From NCBI GenBank assembly GCA_035235625.1, contig CP141141.1, positions 10,103,968 through 10,167,967 of the forward strand: DNA of 64,000 bases, in the 5' to 3' direction. Positions 1 through 12,095 of this stretch are shown here, piece after piece; positions within the stretch are counted from its first letter, which is position 1; each line of letters opens with the position of its first letter. Source of the stretch: Saururus chinensis. Taxonomy: Eukaryota; Streptophyta; Magnoliopsida; Piperales; Saururaceae. The translations under genes and the position numbers were made by a program. The notes under the pieces were generated by a model. The model did not search any database. It saw nothing but the letters and a program-made list of their open reading frames with translations, and was not told the DNA's origin.

Positions 1-2665
1 CAAATTCTAAAGAGCTCTATTAGACGTGCACGGTGATGTATCCCCACTTGCGGTTTGGTTATCAACGAGTATTAGTCTTATTCTTATATGTTATGTCAAA
101 ATAATCGGTTGATTGAATGCTTAGCATAACCCATTAGCATTAATCATGCTCCTTTACATGCTTATGACAGAAACAATGATATAAAAATTGGCAAGTTGGT
201 ATTAAACTTCTTGATTTGGAGCAAGATAAACGTAAATTTTCATCAGAAGATATGAATCATATATATGACATTTTAAAAAAACTTTTTTCAGTTATAAACC
301 AAGCATACTCTCTCTTGTTAGTCAATATTGACAGAATTAATCAATATTCTCTATAAACTTTTATATGTAATCTATTCAAGAGCACATTTCCCTATTACGA
401 AGCAACCTGCATACCTTTTTCTGAGGTCCAATTGAGCAAGTTCAATTAAATTGAATACACAGTTACATGATGTAATGGTTTTAAGAGCATAGAGAAAGGA
501 GGTTGAGGATGGCGTGTTACACAGCTCACAGCGTCCTCAATCAATACAAGGAGGGGAAGTGTTCGAACGCCTCCCCCAAAATGATCATCCTTGTCTATCG
601 TTAATTTCTGCTGCCGATGCCGGAAATCATGCCGACAAAACATGATAGTGAAGAAAGGCTCTCCAACCAGTTGAAGGGTACCTCTTTTTCCATTATGCGG
701 CACGGTGCTCTCAAAAAATAAATATACCTTCCTTCCCACATTAATATGGGGAGTAATAAAAGTACCGAGAGGATTATTGAGATGTATATAAACATATTTT
801 ATAATAAAAGGATGAACATTTGAAAGCTACGGAACATAACTAAGTTGTCCATAAGATCAACAAAGCAATGAACATTATTAATGCAAAGAAAGCTGTCATT
901 TTCATAAGCTCAAAAATCAATGTAAGAATGGATAAGTGATTAATAAACTTGCAATCAAAACTACCAAAATTAGAAAAAGATGAAAATCACTCAGAATCTT
1001 ACACATGGGCATGGACCAATGCCACTTTTAATAGGTTCCACACGAGTGAGCTAAAATCCTTTGGAAATTGTTAAATCCATGAGATAGATTGTAAGTACTT
1101 ACGAAAGTAGATAATATAATATGTTTCGTATGAAAAATGATATTTTCACATAAAAAACTTTTGCACGGGTTTTAATTACTCTAAATAAGTTAGCCGTTGA
1201 TAACTTTATGTAGGGCCTATTTGTAAAATCCAATCAAAACTCTTAGTGAGAGTTTTTGTGGGTGTTTTTATTGTGAGAATATCACTATCTTTTTGGTATA
1301 TTCAACGCTAGGCCATACATAGCTTGAAGAATAATGGGATAGAAGGGGTGTCCCCAATGAAAAAAGCAAGCCTCATATTAAGTGTTTTATTTATTTTTTT
1401 AAAGTACATATTTTTTATATTATAAATTTTATTTAGAAAAAAATTTTGTCCCATAGCTCCATTAGCTGAGCATCAAAAATGTCTCTTAAAAGTTGTTTTC
1501 TATTCTATAAGCTGTCAATCTTACCATTCAACAAAAATTATTTTTAATAAATTTTAGTTTATTTTGAAGAACCAAATAAAAAGCTTAATAAGGGGCATAT
1601 ATAAGAAGTATATTCTTTCGCTCTACGTACACATTGGCAAGCTCCCTAAATCTTTTATGCATCTCCATGTCTGGGTTTTTCCTGTTTATGTGAGCTTTCC
1701 ATTTCTCTCCGAGGATCATTTAGAGAGAAAAGTGAGTCAAGCCTCGTCCAGCTTCGGCAGCATATTTGTCTAGCTTATATTTCTCGTCAAAGGCAAAATT
1801 CCATGGATATGGTCAAGCAATGAAGACCATGAATTGTTTTGTACTTTCACGTTTGAGAATGGATGCATCTAGCCTAATACGCTTCATTCGATCATGCATT
1901 AGATAAATGACTTGTCAGCCTTTATTCTTAGCAGTTGCAAAGTTGCTTCGGCTTTACAATAGATATTCCCTTTTAAAACAAAATCAAGGGTAGTGCTTTT
2001 AGTTTATCCCCCAAGATATTCACTTAATATGCAGTTTACCATGTAGGAGTTGGCCAGAATGCCTGCCAGACTCTTTTCCAACAGTGATTGTAGAAACATT
2101 TTCCCAACTTCCCTGGTTACAATAATACCACTTAGGGGTACGAATAGTAGATGTTTTAGAACAACTAATGAAAGGGACAATAACCTACTATATCTCTGGC
2201 CCCATCTAGAAGAATTCTCTTTAAATACATCTCTTTAAATATGGCATAGGCAGACAAAAAGCAAGACAAAGACAACGCATGAATGCAGCTTTGGAAAAAC
2301 AGTCATCCTATTTACAGAAGAAAGCTGGCATACGGAATGGTCGAGTTCTTTCTAGTGAAATGGGGTACTGAGTGAACTATATGGGATGGTGGACAACTTC
2401 TTTTTAAAATGATTTTATTTCTCCCCCAATAAAGACTCAGTACACCCCAAAAAAAGTTAAATGACAAGCAATTAATGGGGGTGGTATACTGATGCGTCTA
2501 CAAATAGAAAAGCTACAAGAAACACACACTTACTGACATAAGATACAACACATTATTGTACAAGGAAAATATTTTGACAAGACAACAATTATAGCAAGGA
2601 TAAGACAGATCAAAGCCCCTAAATGGAAGTATTGAAGACCACAATAACACAAAGGATCTTGAACT
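1..2665. other. AT-rich region without a recognisable gene
   Basis: I see no conserved domain, splice pattern or repeat boundary here. The longest open frame, minus strand 446-739 (97 codons), has no motif I recognise, and an overlapping frame is open over part of the same bases. The stretch is probably decayed repeat or intergenic DNA; a conserved exon cannot be excluded by eye. Confidence 0.4.
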
Positions 2666-4600
2666 TGTAACTACCCAATTTTTTTGAGAATTTTAAAAAT
2701 AAAATTTAACACAAAATGATATTCTTGGTTCATTACGAACAATACTATATTAACTAAACATGGTTCCTCACAAAAATTGAACCGTCTTTTTATAGTCCCA
2801 TTTTTAGGGTTAATTACCTTGTTAATGCTTATTGTTGGAAATATTGTCTACAGCTACAAAAATCTGTATTTATGCAAACAAACACATAAGTAAATATGAT
2901 TTATATCAGACCAACATTGTTAGATGACACTTGCTCACATGCTAGTTGTACCTCAAGCAAACAAATTTGAATATTGTTATGCACATACACGCTAACATAG
3001 AACTAGCATTAAATGCAAAACTAAACAACAATAATTAATAATAAAATGAAATTACTACATAAAATCATGTCATTATCAGATTAAATTTCAAACATTTTTT
3101 ACAATGATTATAATCCAATACATTACATGCATATCACATATGCATATGTAATCTTCTTTAAGGTAAAATCTATAATTCATTATGCAACTCATTACGATGC
3201 TTACTCCCGCATTTAATGCATTAGTCATGAGCTATTCATAGCACTTTTTAGTTAGACTATCCTGATTATATAAATCTAATAGTCCTAACTTACTCCCAAT
3301 AAAACTTGAGTAATAAATGCACCCCTTGCATATTACCCTATACTACAACCCTAACAGCAATAGAGACAATTTTGAAAACTTGCATATTTAGAATAATCTT
3401 AGAAGAAAATAGTTATGCTACTTGATGTCACAACAATCTAAACTAGCCAATATACAAGCAGTTAGTCCCTCAACACCAGCCATTTGCATCCTGCCTGTGG
3501 CCCAAAAAATAGAAATAAGGAGGGATTTTGGAATTTTTACTAGATTAGGGTTGCCCTAATTCTATGAGCCACAAACTGAATAACATTATGCTTTGAGGGG
3601 AAAAACCGAGGAATCAAGGGCATTATGTTCCAAGTAAAAGAACACACACAAAAGCTTTCATGAGGTTGATTTTCTAGATATGGTTCTTGCCAATAGTTAT
3701 AGAGGGTGAGACTAAGAAAAATTAAACAAGAACTATAAAAGATAAAAGATAGGGATCAAAAAATTTTGGGCCCATTTGGATGTGTGGGCACCCTTCATCA
3801 CATCATTCAATCTAACCTTTAAATAAGAAGTTGAAATTATATTTTTTAATTTACATAGATTCACGGAGGTCACAAAAAGAAGTGGAACCAATTGGGATTT
3901 AAAGATCGACTTTGATTATCTTGGTCAACTAAATATGGTATCCTTCTAATATGTAAGACCCATTCATTTAACATCATCAATTTTAAACCATTGATTTAAG
4001 GTTGAAAATTTGACCAACCTTAAAGCGTAGGTCCCACTTATCAAAATTGATCAAAAATTTACATGGGACCTACCCTCATGATATGCTATCTATACATGAC
4101 TTTTATGGTAGTTCTACTAAAATGTCCATACAAAAATCAACATCATTATGTGAGGTTGAACTTATGTGTGTAAAAATTAACCTCTTGGAAGCTTGCATAA
4201 GGTTGAACTTTTGTGTGTGTGTGTGTGTGTGTGTGTTTATATATATATATATTCTCAAATACAACTTTATCCTTCACACCACATTATGCTTCGTGTGTTT
4301 ATGTTGGCCATCAACCCCACATTAATTCCACCATTAATAGTATTATTATGCAGATCTATGCTCATCCCATCTATAGACCATGATACTTCCTATACTAGAT
4401 GCAAAACTCATGTGAAATCTGCAGTCATCATATGTCAATATAAAATAGAACATGGAAGCATTTCACATATATGCATATCACATACTAATGCTTTTGAACA
4501 CATCACGATTATCCTTTGAAGATTTTATCCTCAAAATATACACATGTCATATGTAAGACCTTTCATATTAGCAATAAACAAAATATGCAAAATTTCAGCT
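2666..4600 (-). mobile_element. Possible degraded LTR (minus strand), weak
   Basis: The plus-strand string starting TGTAACTACCC at 2666 resembles the terminus TGTAACACCC of the better-defined LTR at 40725, which reads on the minus strand as an LTR 3' end (...GGGTGTTACA). The sequence to the right is non-coding and AT-rich, as in the other LTRs. No opposite terminus and no target duplication for the 5 bp GAACT before it could be found, so the right limit is arbitrary. Confidence 0.25.
4211..4252. repeat. TG/TA compound microsatellite
   Basis: A run of alternating TG of about 26 bp passes directly into about 15 bp of alternating TA. Open frames across it are artefacts of the simple repeat. Confidence 0.95.
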
Positions 4601-4841
4601 CATCTAACCTCTCTTGTAATTCTTAACTAATGTCAATTTGTAACTAGGCCTCCAAAGTTTGATTCATTGTAGATAATTAGATTCCTCTAACCCTTTGCCC
4701 TTAGCATTCTCTCTTCTATTCTAGTAGGCTGCTTACTAATATTTTATGAAAATTTTTCTCAGTTCTAGATTGTAAAAGTTATGTTTGGCACATTCTCTCC
4801 TAGTGTGACTTAGACTACTTTACACTTTTCAGTGGGGGTGT

Positions 4842-5268
4842 TCATAGATTTCTGTTATTTAGTTGTACTGTGTTTGTGACCCTATTTATATAGGGCATAC
4901 ATTTATTTATGTCCACAACAAACACAAACATAGGCCAACCAATATCCGCTGTTATAGGCAAATCAATGTTAAAAGCTACCTCTCTTCTTGGCAGCACTCT
5001 AGAAAGATCATGTGAAAAAATATCAAGAAAATCCCTTATCACATCTATATCTTTCATCCTAGAAGATAGAGGCTCTTTGGAAACCATAGTGGCAAGATAT
5101 GTGACATCCCTTAAATATCAACTGCCGAGCCTTAAGGGCAAAAATGATAGACATTCCAGAAGGATCCTTGTTTCCATAAAAGGTAAAATTTTTCTCTCCA
5201 TGTTTATGGAATTTAACTCTCTTCCTTTTATGGTCTACTAAGGCCTCATCCTTAGCTAACCAATCCAT
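4842..5268 (-). pseudogene. gypsy protease C-terminus and pre-RT linker remnant
   Basis: Two overlapping minus-strand frames hold family-typical blocks. One (5059-5268) has MDWLAKDEALVDHKRKRVKF, the conserved segment at the end of the gypsy protease region. The other (4842-5087) has VIRDFLDIFSHDL followed by REVAFNIDLP, the linker just before the reverse transcriptase fingers. A frameshift separates the two. Homology breaks off after NIDL, so the RT itself is missing. Known family architecture supports the assignment; the coding potential is lost. Confidence 0.85.
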
Positions 5269-5297
5269 TCATAATATGACATCAAAATTTGACATAC

Positions 5298-5738
5298 TCA
5301 AATCAGATTAGCTTCAACTTTTTGGTTTTCTATCAACATAGACACATCTTGTAGAAGCTTTTGAGCTATAAAAGTTCTACCCATAGGAGTTGACACTTCT
5401 AAAATATATCCTAGTTCAATAACTGGATAACCAGTATTTAAAGAAAAATTATAGGATATAAAAGAATGCATTGATCCTAGATTAATTAAAACTTTGATAA
5501 TCTTTTCTAAATTTAGAAGTGTACCTTGTATAACTACTGTTGAATATTGAGTTTCTTTTGCATTAATAGCATAAACTCGCCCCTGTATCTTGATTTCCAC
5601 TTGGCTCTTCTTCTTGGGGCATTGCTTAATATTGTGTCCAAGTTCCCCGCACATGAAGCATCGTTCCTCATAGAAGTAATAGACTTCGGGTGGATGAAAT
5701 CGATTGCATTTGGAACACTTTTCTAATTTTTTCACCAC
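5298..5738 (-). pseudogene. gypsy CCHC zinc knuckle and retropepsin remnant
   Basis: The 146-codon frame holds a CX2CX4HX4C knuckle (CFMCGELGHNIKQC, about residues 31-44), as at the end of gypsy Gag for nucleic-acid binding. A retropepsin-like segment follows, LINLGSMHSFIS, where active family members have an Asp-Ser/Thr-Gly triad. Here the catalytic position reads Asn-Leu-Gly, so the protease is not expected to work. It lies between the gag remnant on the right and the pre-RT linker on the left, as expected for a minus-strand element. Confidence 0.85.
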
Positions 5739-5899
5739 CTGGTTTTGGGTTGATGGCCTAATGGGTCTCTAAAATTTTTTATTGTTCTTCTGGTTAGGGA
5801 AAGTCACTTTCCTCTTCTTGTCTTCAGTCTTAGAACCGTTATTTTGCCTGCGATCCTTTTTTATGCCAAGAATTCCTAATGTTCTTGCTCTAACAGTGA

Positions 5900-6608
5900 G
5901 ACCAATTCCACAACTTTGGCAAGGGTAGTAGGTTGGAATCCTACTATTCTATTGCGGAGTCCATTATTCAGGCCTCTAACAAAATTTTGAGCTTTCTTTA
6001 ACTTAGTAGGGAAAATTTCAAGAGCAAAGCTCTGTAACTACACAAACTTATTTTCATACTGAATTACTGTCTTCCTTGCCGAAGGTCTAGGAATTCTTTT
6101 CTTTTTTCTCTTGAACATGAGGAGGGAAATATTTATCATATAATACTTCTCTAAACTCTTCCCACCTGATATCATCCTTATTTCGAAAAAGGTTTCTTTC
6201 TATAGATGGCGACCTGAAAGCCGCCTCTCCTGTCATAGCAAAAGTGGCTACATCCACTTTCCTATCTTCAAGAACTTTTATTGCCTTAAATATTCTCTAT
6301 ACCTCGAATGTCCATTTCTCGGCCACTTCATGTCTATCCTCTCCCAAGAATTCTGTGGCAATTTTCTTAAATCACTCATGCAAATTGTCTTTTTCACTAA
6401 GACTATTCTCAGCTGATTCCATAGAATTACTCAAATGATTAGGAATAGGCTGAAATCCTTGAGCTTGCAAATGTCGAGTCATCCTTTGCATCATTAGCTC
6501 AAAGAAATTTTCCATATGAGTTCGTGGTGCAACTACACCCTGAGCTACTATTTCTACTTGGGCGAAATCATTGGATAGTTGTACTTCTCTACTATTTTCA
6601 GAAGTCAT
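5900..6608 (-). pseudogene. gypsy gag (Retrotrans_gag) remnant
   Basis: The open part (6372-6608, 78 codons) is the gag N-terminus, starting MTSENSREVQ and ending near a glutamine-rich helix. Beyond the stop, minus-strand translation of about 6370-5940 keeps the Retrotrans_gag pattern with several stops: EFLGEDRHEVAEKWTFEV, IFKAIKVLEDRKVDVATFAM, then WEEFREVLYDKYFPPHV, and in another frame tyrosine- and leucine-rich blocks. Gag would form the virus-like particle. Stops and at least one frameshift make it non-functional. Confidence 0.8.
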
Positions 6609-6921
6609 TTTGGGGTGCTAACAAACTGTAACAACCTTGAATTCACAAGAGAATTTTTTAAACTAACAATATTTATTTATAAATATTTTCATACATATTC
6701 ACATAAGTAAACATATTTGCAAAAAAAGAGGTGCATCTAAAGGAAACATTTTTTTTTCAAAACAAAAACACACATTCTTTAGGGCTAAAGGTAACTTTTC
6801 AAGGAAAGATTTTCCTTCTCGGGCACAAGAAGAAAAAGAGTCTCTGCTGTCCACGAAAACACGTATGTCAGAAAGTGCTCTATGTACCATGACAGTCCCT
6901 TAATGTTGTGTCATTTTTTAG

Positions 6922-7362
6922 CTACATATTCCTCCTCTTCTCCCTCTTTTTCATTAGGGGTGGTTTGTTTAGATCAAAGTTCCTCATAACCACATCTTTC
7001 TCAAAGTTCTCCACCTCTTCCTCCTCATGTGGTTCTTCCTCGGATGGTTCCTCCTTAGATGATTTCTTCTCATATGGGTCATTTTCGGAATCCTGAATCC
7101 TAATTGGTGAGTTAAGAACATTTACTATCTCCTGAATGTCCTCACTACTTGATGATGAAACATAGGCCATATTTGTTCTAGAATTACTTGAAGAATCTGA
7201 GGTCTCCATTGTGATCGCACCTTCCAACGTCTCACCCCTATCTCTCCTTGCGGCAAGGGCAATTTCTTTGCTATTGATAGATACAAAGAGACCGCAATAT
7301 GTGTCATTCTTGACTTTCCACTCATTTGTTTTTACAATTTTAACAAATATATCATTAGTCAA
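6922..7362 (-). other. Acidic leader open frame between PBS and gag
   Basis: This is a 146-codon minus-strand open frame between the primer-binding site (7432) and gag (6608). It has a Ser-rich stretch (TSDSSSNSRTN, SSSSSED) followed by a strongly acidic block with EEEPHEEEEVE and a basic C-terminus (KKREKRR). I recognise no domain. It may be a leader ORF of the element or a chance frame in the 5' untranslated region; the strong composition bias makes chance somewhat less likely. Confidence 0.35.
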
Positions 7363-7431
7363 ATCACAAAAAACACATTAATTATTTGTGTAACCGATCA
7401 AACTATTGTTTTACGTACAATGAAACTTTGG

Positions 7432-7443
7432 GCTCCGATACCA
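7432..7443 (-). other. Primer-binding site, initiator-Met tRNA type
   Basis: On the minus strand the sequence reads TGGTATCGGAGC, one mismatch from the TGGTATCAGAGC that pairs with the 3' end of plant initiator Met tRNA. It starts four bases after the LTR end ...TAGCA, the expected spacing for priming minus-strand DNA synthesis. Confidence 0.9.
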
Positions 7444-7447
7444 AATT

Positions 7448-9597
7448 TGCTACACATGTGGCTGAATGTGATGGTCATCAATGTACAAAACAGATGCAAT
7501 ATTTAGAATAGTATTTATAGATATTATATGGAGTCATTACACGGCCTCAAAAGAATAATCAATATCTGTATAGTAAGTTTATCAAATTTAGAGTAACAAA
7601 CAATATATTACATATGCTAATGGATCACTGTGCATAGAGCTAATAGTTATACATAATCTATAGTGTCTAGTCATAGCATGGCTTTAAACATCAGTTACAC
7701 AAGTAATTCAAAAATATCAAAAGAAGTAACAAAATAACTTAATCAAAAATTTCTTCCACTTCCTCCGTCTATGCTGCAAAACTTGCAAGATCTGGGGGTG
7801 GGTGAGTATATTTATGTTTAGTAGGTTATGTTAACATCTAAAACAATGCTAATCAGAAAATTTATGAAATAACGTAATCTTTTTGGTAACATCTTTGCTG
7901 GAAAAATAGTTATTTCAGAAACAAATCATAAACAGATTTTGAAATTGTCGGTTCGTCCTAAACTAGCCTAGATTCTCAAGTCTAGAATACACATCAGTTT
8001 AACTCATTATAGTGAACCGCTCTTCTCACCCAGGGAGGAACCATCCACAAGGGACCATTGGACGAAAAAAACCATCAACATGGGACATAAAACTGAATTT
8101 GATAAACCTTCGAGTGGCTAATCTAGAAAACAACGACATCCAATCACATCCAATCGATTAATCATGGTTAATCATTATTAATCTTTGCTCACAGATTATT
8201 TGTATGATGCATGCAACATAATACATAAGTGATCAAATGTTAAATGAGTGAGAGCATAGGTAAACATACTCTAATCAGTCCATATGTGCACGAAACATGG
8301 TCCATTTATGACAAATAAAATCGTATAAGCATATGCAAGAATGTAATACATGGTAGTGTTCATACTTAAACTAAAACAAGTGGAACATGAATCACCCATA
8401 ATCAATGTGATATGTGCAAGCATCCATAATTTATCAGGTTATGACCTACTGAAATAATGGAGTAATTACAAAGAAATCATTAAAATACAGATTTAAAATA
8501 AGTAGGACATCATATAAAACTAAAAAAGTATAGTCATGTTCATGTTTGAGCTAAATCATAATCCAAAAAAGGTTTACATGCAATTAAGGTGACATTTATC
8601 GGTAATTGTAACTCATCATAGTCATAGAAAATTAAAATCATGAGAAAAAAATAAGAAATGATCAAATATCTACAAAATGAACCATTTTCAACAAACTGCC
8701 ATATAGCCGTTCGGTCGGCATGGCAGGCCAATTGAAAGCCTGGCAGTTTGAATGGTCTATTAGCCCGTTGAAAAGCACGTAATGTCCACTTTTATGGTCC
8801 ACCTTCAACCTCTTAAAAATCAAACCGAAAACATTTCAAAATTCCATGTAAATTCAAAAATCATAATAGAACATTATATAATCATAATCTAAGCCTAGAA
8901 CATGATGAATCTAATCATTTTCATGCTAAAATCATACCAAAATAACCATAAATCATATTCTTTTAGCAAATCAGCATTAAACATCAAGATGTAGCAAAAC
9001 TCCCATAATCAAGCATTCCATTGAAGAAAAACCACTCAAGGTAAAAATCATTTACCTCTAACAAGCTTGGAAGTCCCTTGAACGAGCTTAATTCTCAATC
9101 AAGGTTTCTCCTTTGGGAAATAGGGTAGATCAATTCATTCTTTCTAACACGGCTCTTCCCTATTTGGCAAATAGGCTAGGAGTTTCCTTATATAGTAAGA
9201 ATTTTGGGTTGAGAATAAGAACTGTTGTGCTAAAAAATAGGTCAAATCGCCCTATGGCTAATTAAGGGTATTTTTGACTTAAAAAATAAATTTATTCACA
9301 CCCAAACCCACTTAAACAAAATAATAGAATATTGGATAGTAAAATGGTTCACACATCCACCCACACAGATGTGGGTCCCATGGTGGGGTCTGCTCCCCTT
9401 AAACAAGGAAAAATTTTAAAAAAAATACCTATAAACAGGTAAAATTTTGGACAAGTCAAGCTTGACACTAATACTCTAAAAATAAAATTAAACCTTATTA
9501 AATTCATAATTAACTAACACATAACCCCAAAAATCAAATCAAACGGGAAAACAAGCAAAACCATATAATTAAAAGGAAATAAATTAGAGATCTTACA
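7448..9597 (-). mobile_element. 2,150-bp gypsy LTR shared by two element copies
   Basis: On the minus strand the LTR begins TGTAAGATCTC at 9597 and ends ...TGTAGCA at 7448, with the usual TG...CA ends. A polypurine tract precedes it (9598-9611) and a tRNA primer site follows it (7432-7443), so both boundaries are fixed by function. A TATA box (TATATAA, 9188-9194) lies about 400 bp into it, giving a plausible promoter. A block of self-complementary GC-richer sequence lies at about 8700-8790. No coding content. Confidence 0.88.
9188..9194 (-). promoter_or_regulatory. TATA box of the 7448-9597 LTR
   Basis: The minus strand reads ACTATATAAGGAAAC, a good plant TATA context, about 400 bp from the 5' end of the LTR. 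The sequence downstream would be the start of R. Confidence 0.65.
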
Positions 9598-9611
9598 TCC
9601 TACCCACCTTA
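9598..9611 (-). other. Polypurine tract before the LTR
   Basis: The minus strand reads AAGGTGGGTAGGA directly before TGTAAG, the start of the LTR. It follows the last pol codons by about 40 bases, the position where plus-strand priming occurs in chromoviruses. Confidence 0.75.
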
Positions 9612-9639
9612 TAGGAATTTTGTCTTCAAAATTCGCTAT

Positions 9640-11580
9640 TGATCAGCGGTGAATAGGTGGGGATACTTTTCCTTGACTTCATCCTCGCGCTCCCACATTG
9701 CCTTTTCCACATTGTGGTTTTTCCAAAGGACTTTCACAAACTAAATCACCTTGTTTCCGAGAGTCTTCTCCTTCTTGTCCAAGATTTACACTAGCGCTTC
9801 GACATAAAAAAGATCATTCCTTAGCTCCAATAGCTCAAAATCAATAACATGGAACTGATCCATCTCATACTTCCATAGAAGAGAAATATGGAACACGTCA
9901 TGAATGTTAGCGAGTTGTGAAGGCAAAGCCACTCGATATGCCACTCCTCCAATCCGCTCAAGGACTTTGAAAGGTCTAGTAAACCTAGGAGATAATTTTC
10001 CTCTTTTTCCAAATTGCACGATGCTTCAAGAGGGTGAGATCTTCAAGAAGACATGGTCACCAACTTGGAATTGTAGATCTCTTTGCCGCTTATCCGCATC
10101 TCTTTTGCCGACTTTGAGCCATTTACAACCGCTCTTGAATATGTCGAATCTTCTTTAAGTCATGTTTAAGTCTCTTTAATTGAAGAGATACTTCAAGTGC
10201 TTGTGATCCATGAACACTTCAAGCTTCCCACTAAAGAGGTAGTGCCACCAAATCTTCAATGTAAAGACCACTACCTCTAACTCTAAGTCATGTGTAGGAT
10301 AGTTTCTTTCATGTTTAAGTTGATGAGAAGCATAAGCTACCACTTTCTCATACTGCATCAACACACAACCCAAGCCTCTTAGTGAAGCATCACTATAGAC
10401 CACAAATCCTCCGCTCTCTAATGGTAAGGCTAAGTTCGGAACTGAAGTAGCATCTTCTTTTACTCTTAGGAAACATTCCTCACATGTTTGACTCTATTCA
10501 AACTTCTCATTTTTCCTTGTCAACTTAGTCATAAGTGTAGCAATGCCACAAAAGCCTTTGATGAACCTCCAATAGTATCCTGCAAGACGTAGGAACTTCA
10601 GACTTCAGAAGTATTTTTAGGTTGCTCCCACTTCAAGGCTGTCTTAACCTTAGATGAATCAACTGCTGCACCATCTTTGGAAATGATATGGCCTAGAAAT
10701 TGCACTTCTTTCAACTAAAATTCACACTTATCAAACTTTACATAGAGCTTGTGATCTCTCAAAGTTAGCAAGACAATCTTTAAGTGCTTCTCATGCTCTT
10801 CCTTGCTAGCTGGATAGATCAATATGTCATCCACATAAATAATGACAAATCAATCTAAATAAGGCTTGAAGACCCTATTCATCAAATCCATGAAAGATGT
10901 CGGTGCATTGGTTAGACCAAAGGCATAACCAAGAACTCATATTGCCCATTACGTGTACGAAAACTTGTCTTAGACACATCATCGGGTCAAATACGGAGTT
11001 GATGTAGCATGACCTCAAGTCAATCTTAGAGAACAACTTTAGCTTACTGCAATTGATCAAACAAATCATCAATACATGGCAAATGATACTTGTTCTTGAT
11101 TGTTACCTGATTCAACATCCGGTTATCGATGCAGAGCCTAAGAAAATCATCATTCATCCTTACGAAGAGAACCGGTACTCCCCAAGGAGATGCACTAGGC
11201 CTTATGTATCCCTTGTCCATCAAGTCTTGCACCTTAGCCTTAAGCACTTTTAATTTAGGTGGAATATGCAGTAAGGAGCTTTAGAAATAGGAATTGTGTC
11301 TTGAAGAAGATCAATATTGAACTCGATCTCCCTATTAGGAGGCAATCCTGATAAATCACTTGGAAAGACATATGCATACTCCGACACCACATGAATGGAT
11401 TCAATTGGAGGTAGAGCCGCACCCATCGATGAGATGCTTGCAAGAAGAGCCACACACCCACTATTGATCCACTTCCTTGCCTTAGAAGAAGCACCAAGAA
11501 CTTGTCACTAGCTCGTCTCACACCCGTATGGGTGTGCAAATTGCACTGTAGAGAGTTAAAATTGTTCTCAAGGTGGCCAT
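9640..11580 (-). pseudogene. gypsy chromovirus pol remnant: RT, RNase H, integrase C-terminus
   Basis: Right to left on the minus strand. The pre-RT linker (11250-11453) contains FPSDLSGLPPNREIEFNIDL. The RT fingers (11044-11247) contain [19 protein letters not shown], and after a frameshift FSKIDLRSCYIN. The RT active site YVDD at 10826-10837 is within [13 protein letters not shown]. RNase H (10176-10403) has [16 protein letters not shown] and DHKHLKYLF. The integrase zinc finger and catalytic core are missing: RNase H runs directly, near 10150, into the integrase C-terminal region (9786-10019, VGDHVFLK-like block, then FKVLERIGGVAYRVALP). A degraded chromodomain follows (FVKVLWKNHNVEKAMWE). 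Multiple stops and frameshifts are present. The chromodomain marks it as a chromovirus, probably Tekay/Del-like. Confidence 0.88.
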
Positions 11581-11869
11581 GAGATTAATCGAATAGATGT
11601 AGCCCCCACATGAAGGATTATCTCATTTGAAAACCGAGCCTCCACATGAAGCCCCTCAACTGAAGAAACATCAAGTAGCAACCCCTTCGTCAACAACTAG
11701 AGGAGAGAAGTCAGTGAGGGTCAAGGCTCAAGCTTTCAAATCAAGTGAAGTTGTTCATTATTCAGCTTATGAAGAGCAAATAATATATGTTCTTCAATCT
11801 AGAGATGTCGATTTCTTTTTTCATAAGTATTATTGTCTTATTTTCAATGATATGACCTACTTGGAAAGG

Positions 11870-12095
11870 TGTGTTACCATGTGATCAATAACACGGCCTA
11901 TTGTATTATTGTGTTATATTCAAAATGACTTTGGAATCATCATGTCATCGATAACACACCATTGTATAATATCGTATTATATGCAAAATGACTTTGTAGT
12001 AGTCTTGTGATCGATAACACGACCATTTGTATTAGCATATTAGATTCAATACTACTTTTGGAATAGTCATGCCATCATTAACATACTTTATTTGA
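11870..12095. repeat. ~63-bp tandem repeat, about 3.5 units
   Basis: The landmarks GTGATCAATAACACGG, GTCATCGATAACACACC, GTGATCGATAACACGACC and GCCATCATTAACAT recur at about 11880, 11943, 12005 and 12068. Between them runs a similar ...ATTCAAAATGACTTTGGAAT spacer. Each unit carries one copy of the palindrome motif. The array lies within a putative intron of the Ulp1-like remnant. Confidence 0.8.

Larger units (their letters stand above)
4842..7443 (-). mobile_element. Truncated Ty3/gypsy chromovirus-like element, 5' part
   Basis: Reading leftward on the minus strand, the order is LTR 3' end (7448), primer-binding site, leader with an acidic open frame, gag, CCHC knuckle, protease, and the linker that precedes reverse transcriptase. 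The element stops near 4842, before the RT palm; RT, RNase H and integrase are absent to the left. All frames carry stops or frameshifts. The order and the initiator-Met-type primer site fit the plant chromovirus group. It shares its LTR with a second copy on the right, from which only the pol end survives. Confidence 0.85.

Noticed and set aside
446-795. Possible small gene on the minus strand
   Set aside because: Two overlapping frames are open and neither has a recognisable domain; not supported as a gene.
4047-4519. Cys/Val-rich plus-strand frames
   Set aside because: They run through the TG/TA microsatellite and show no domain.
4842-11580. Endogenous pararetrovirus
   Set aside because: LTR, primer site, polypurine tract and chromodomain identify a Ty3/gypsy element; no movement-protein or coat-protein region is seen.
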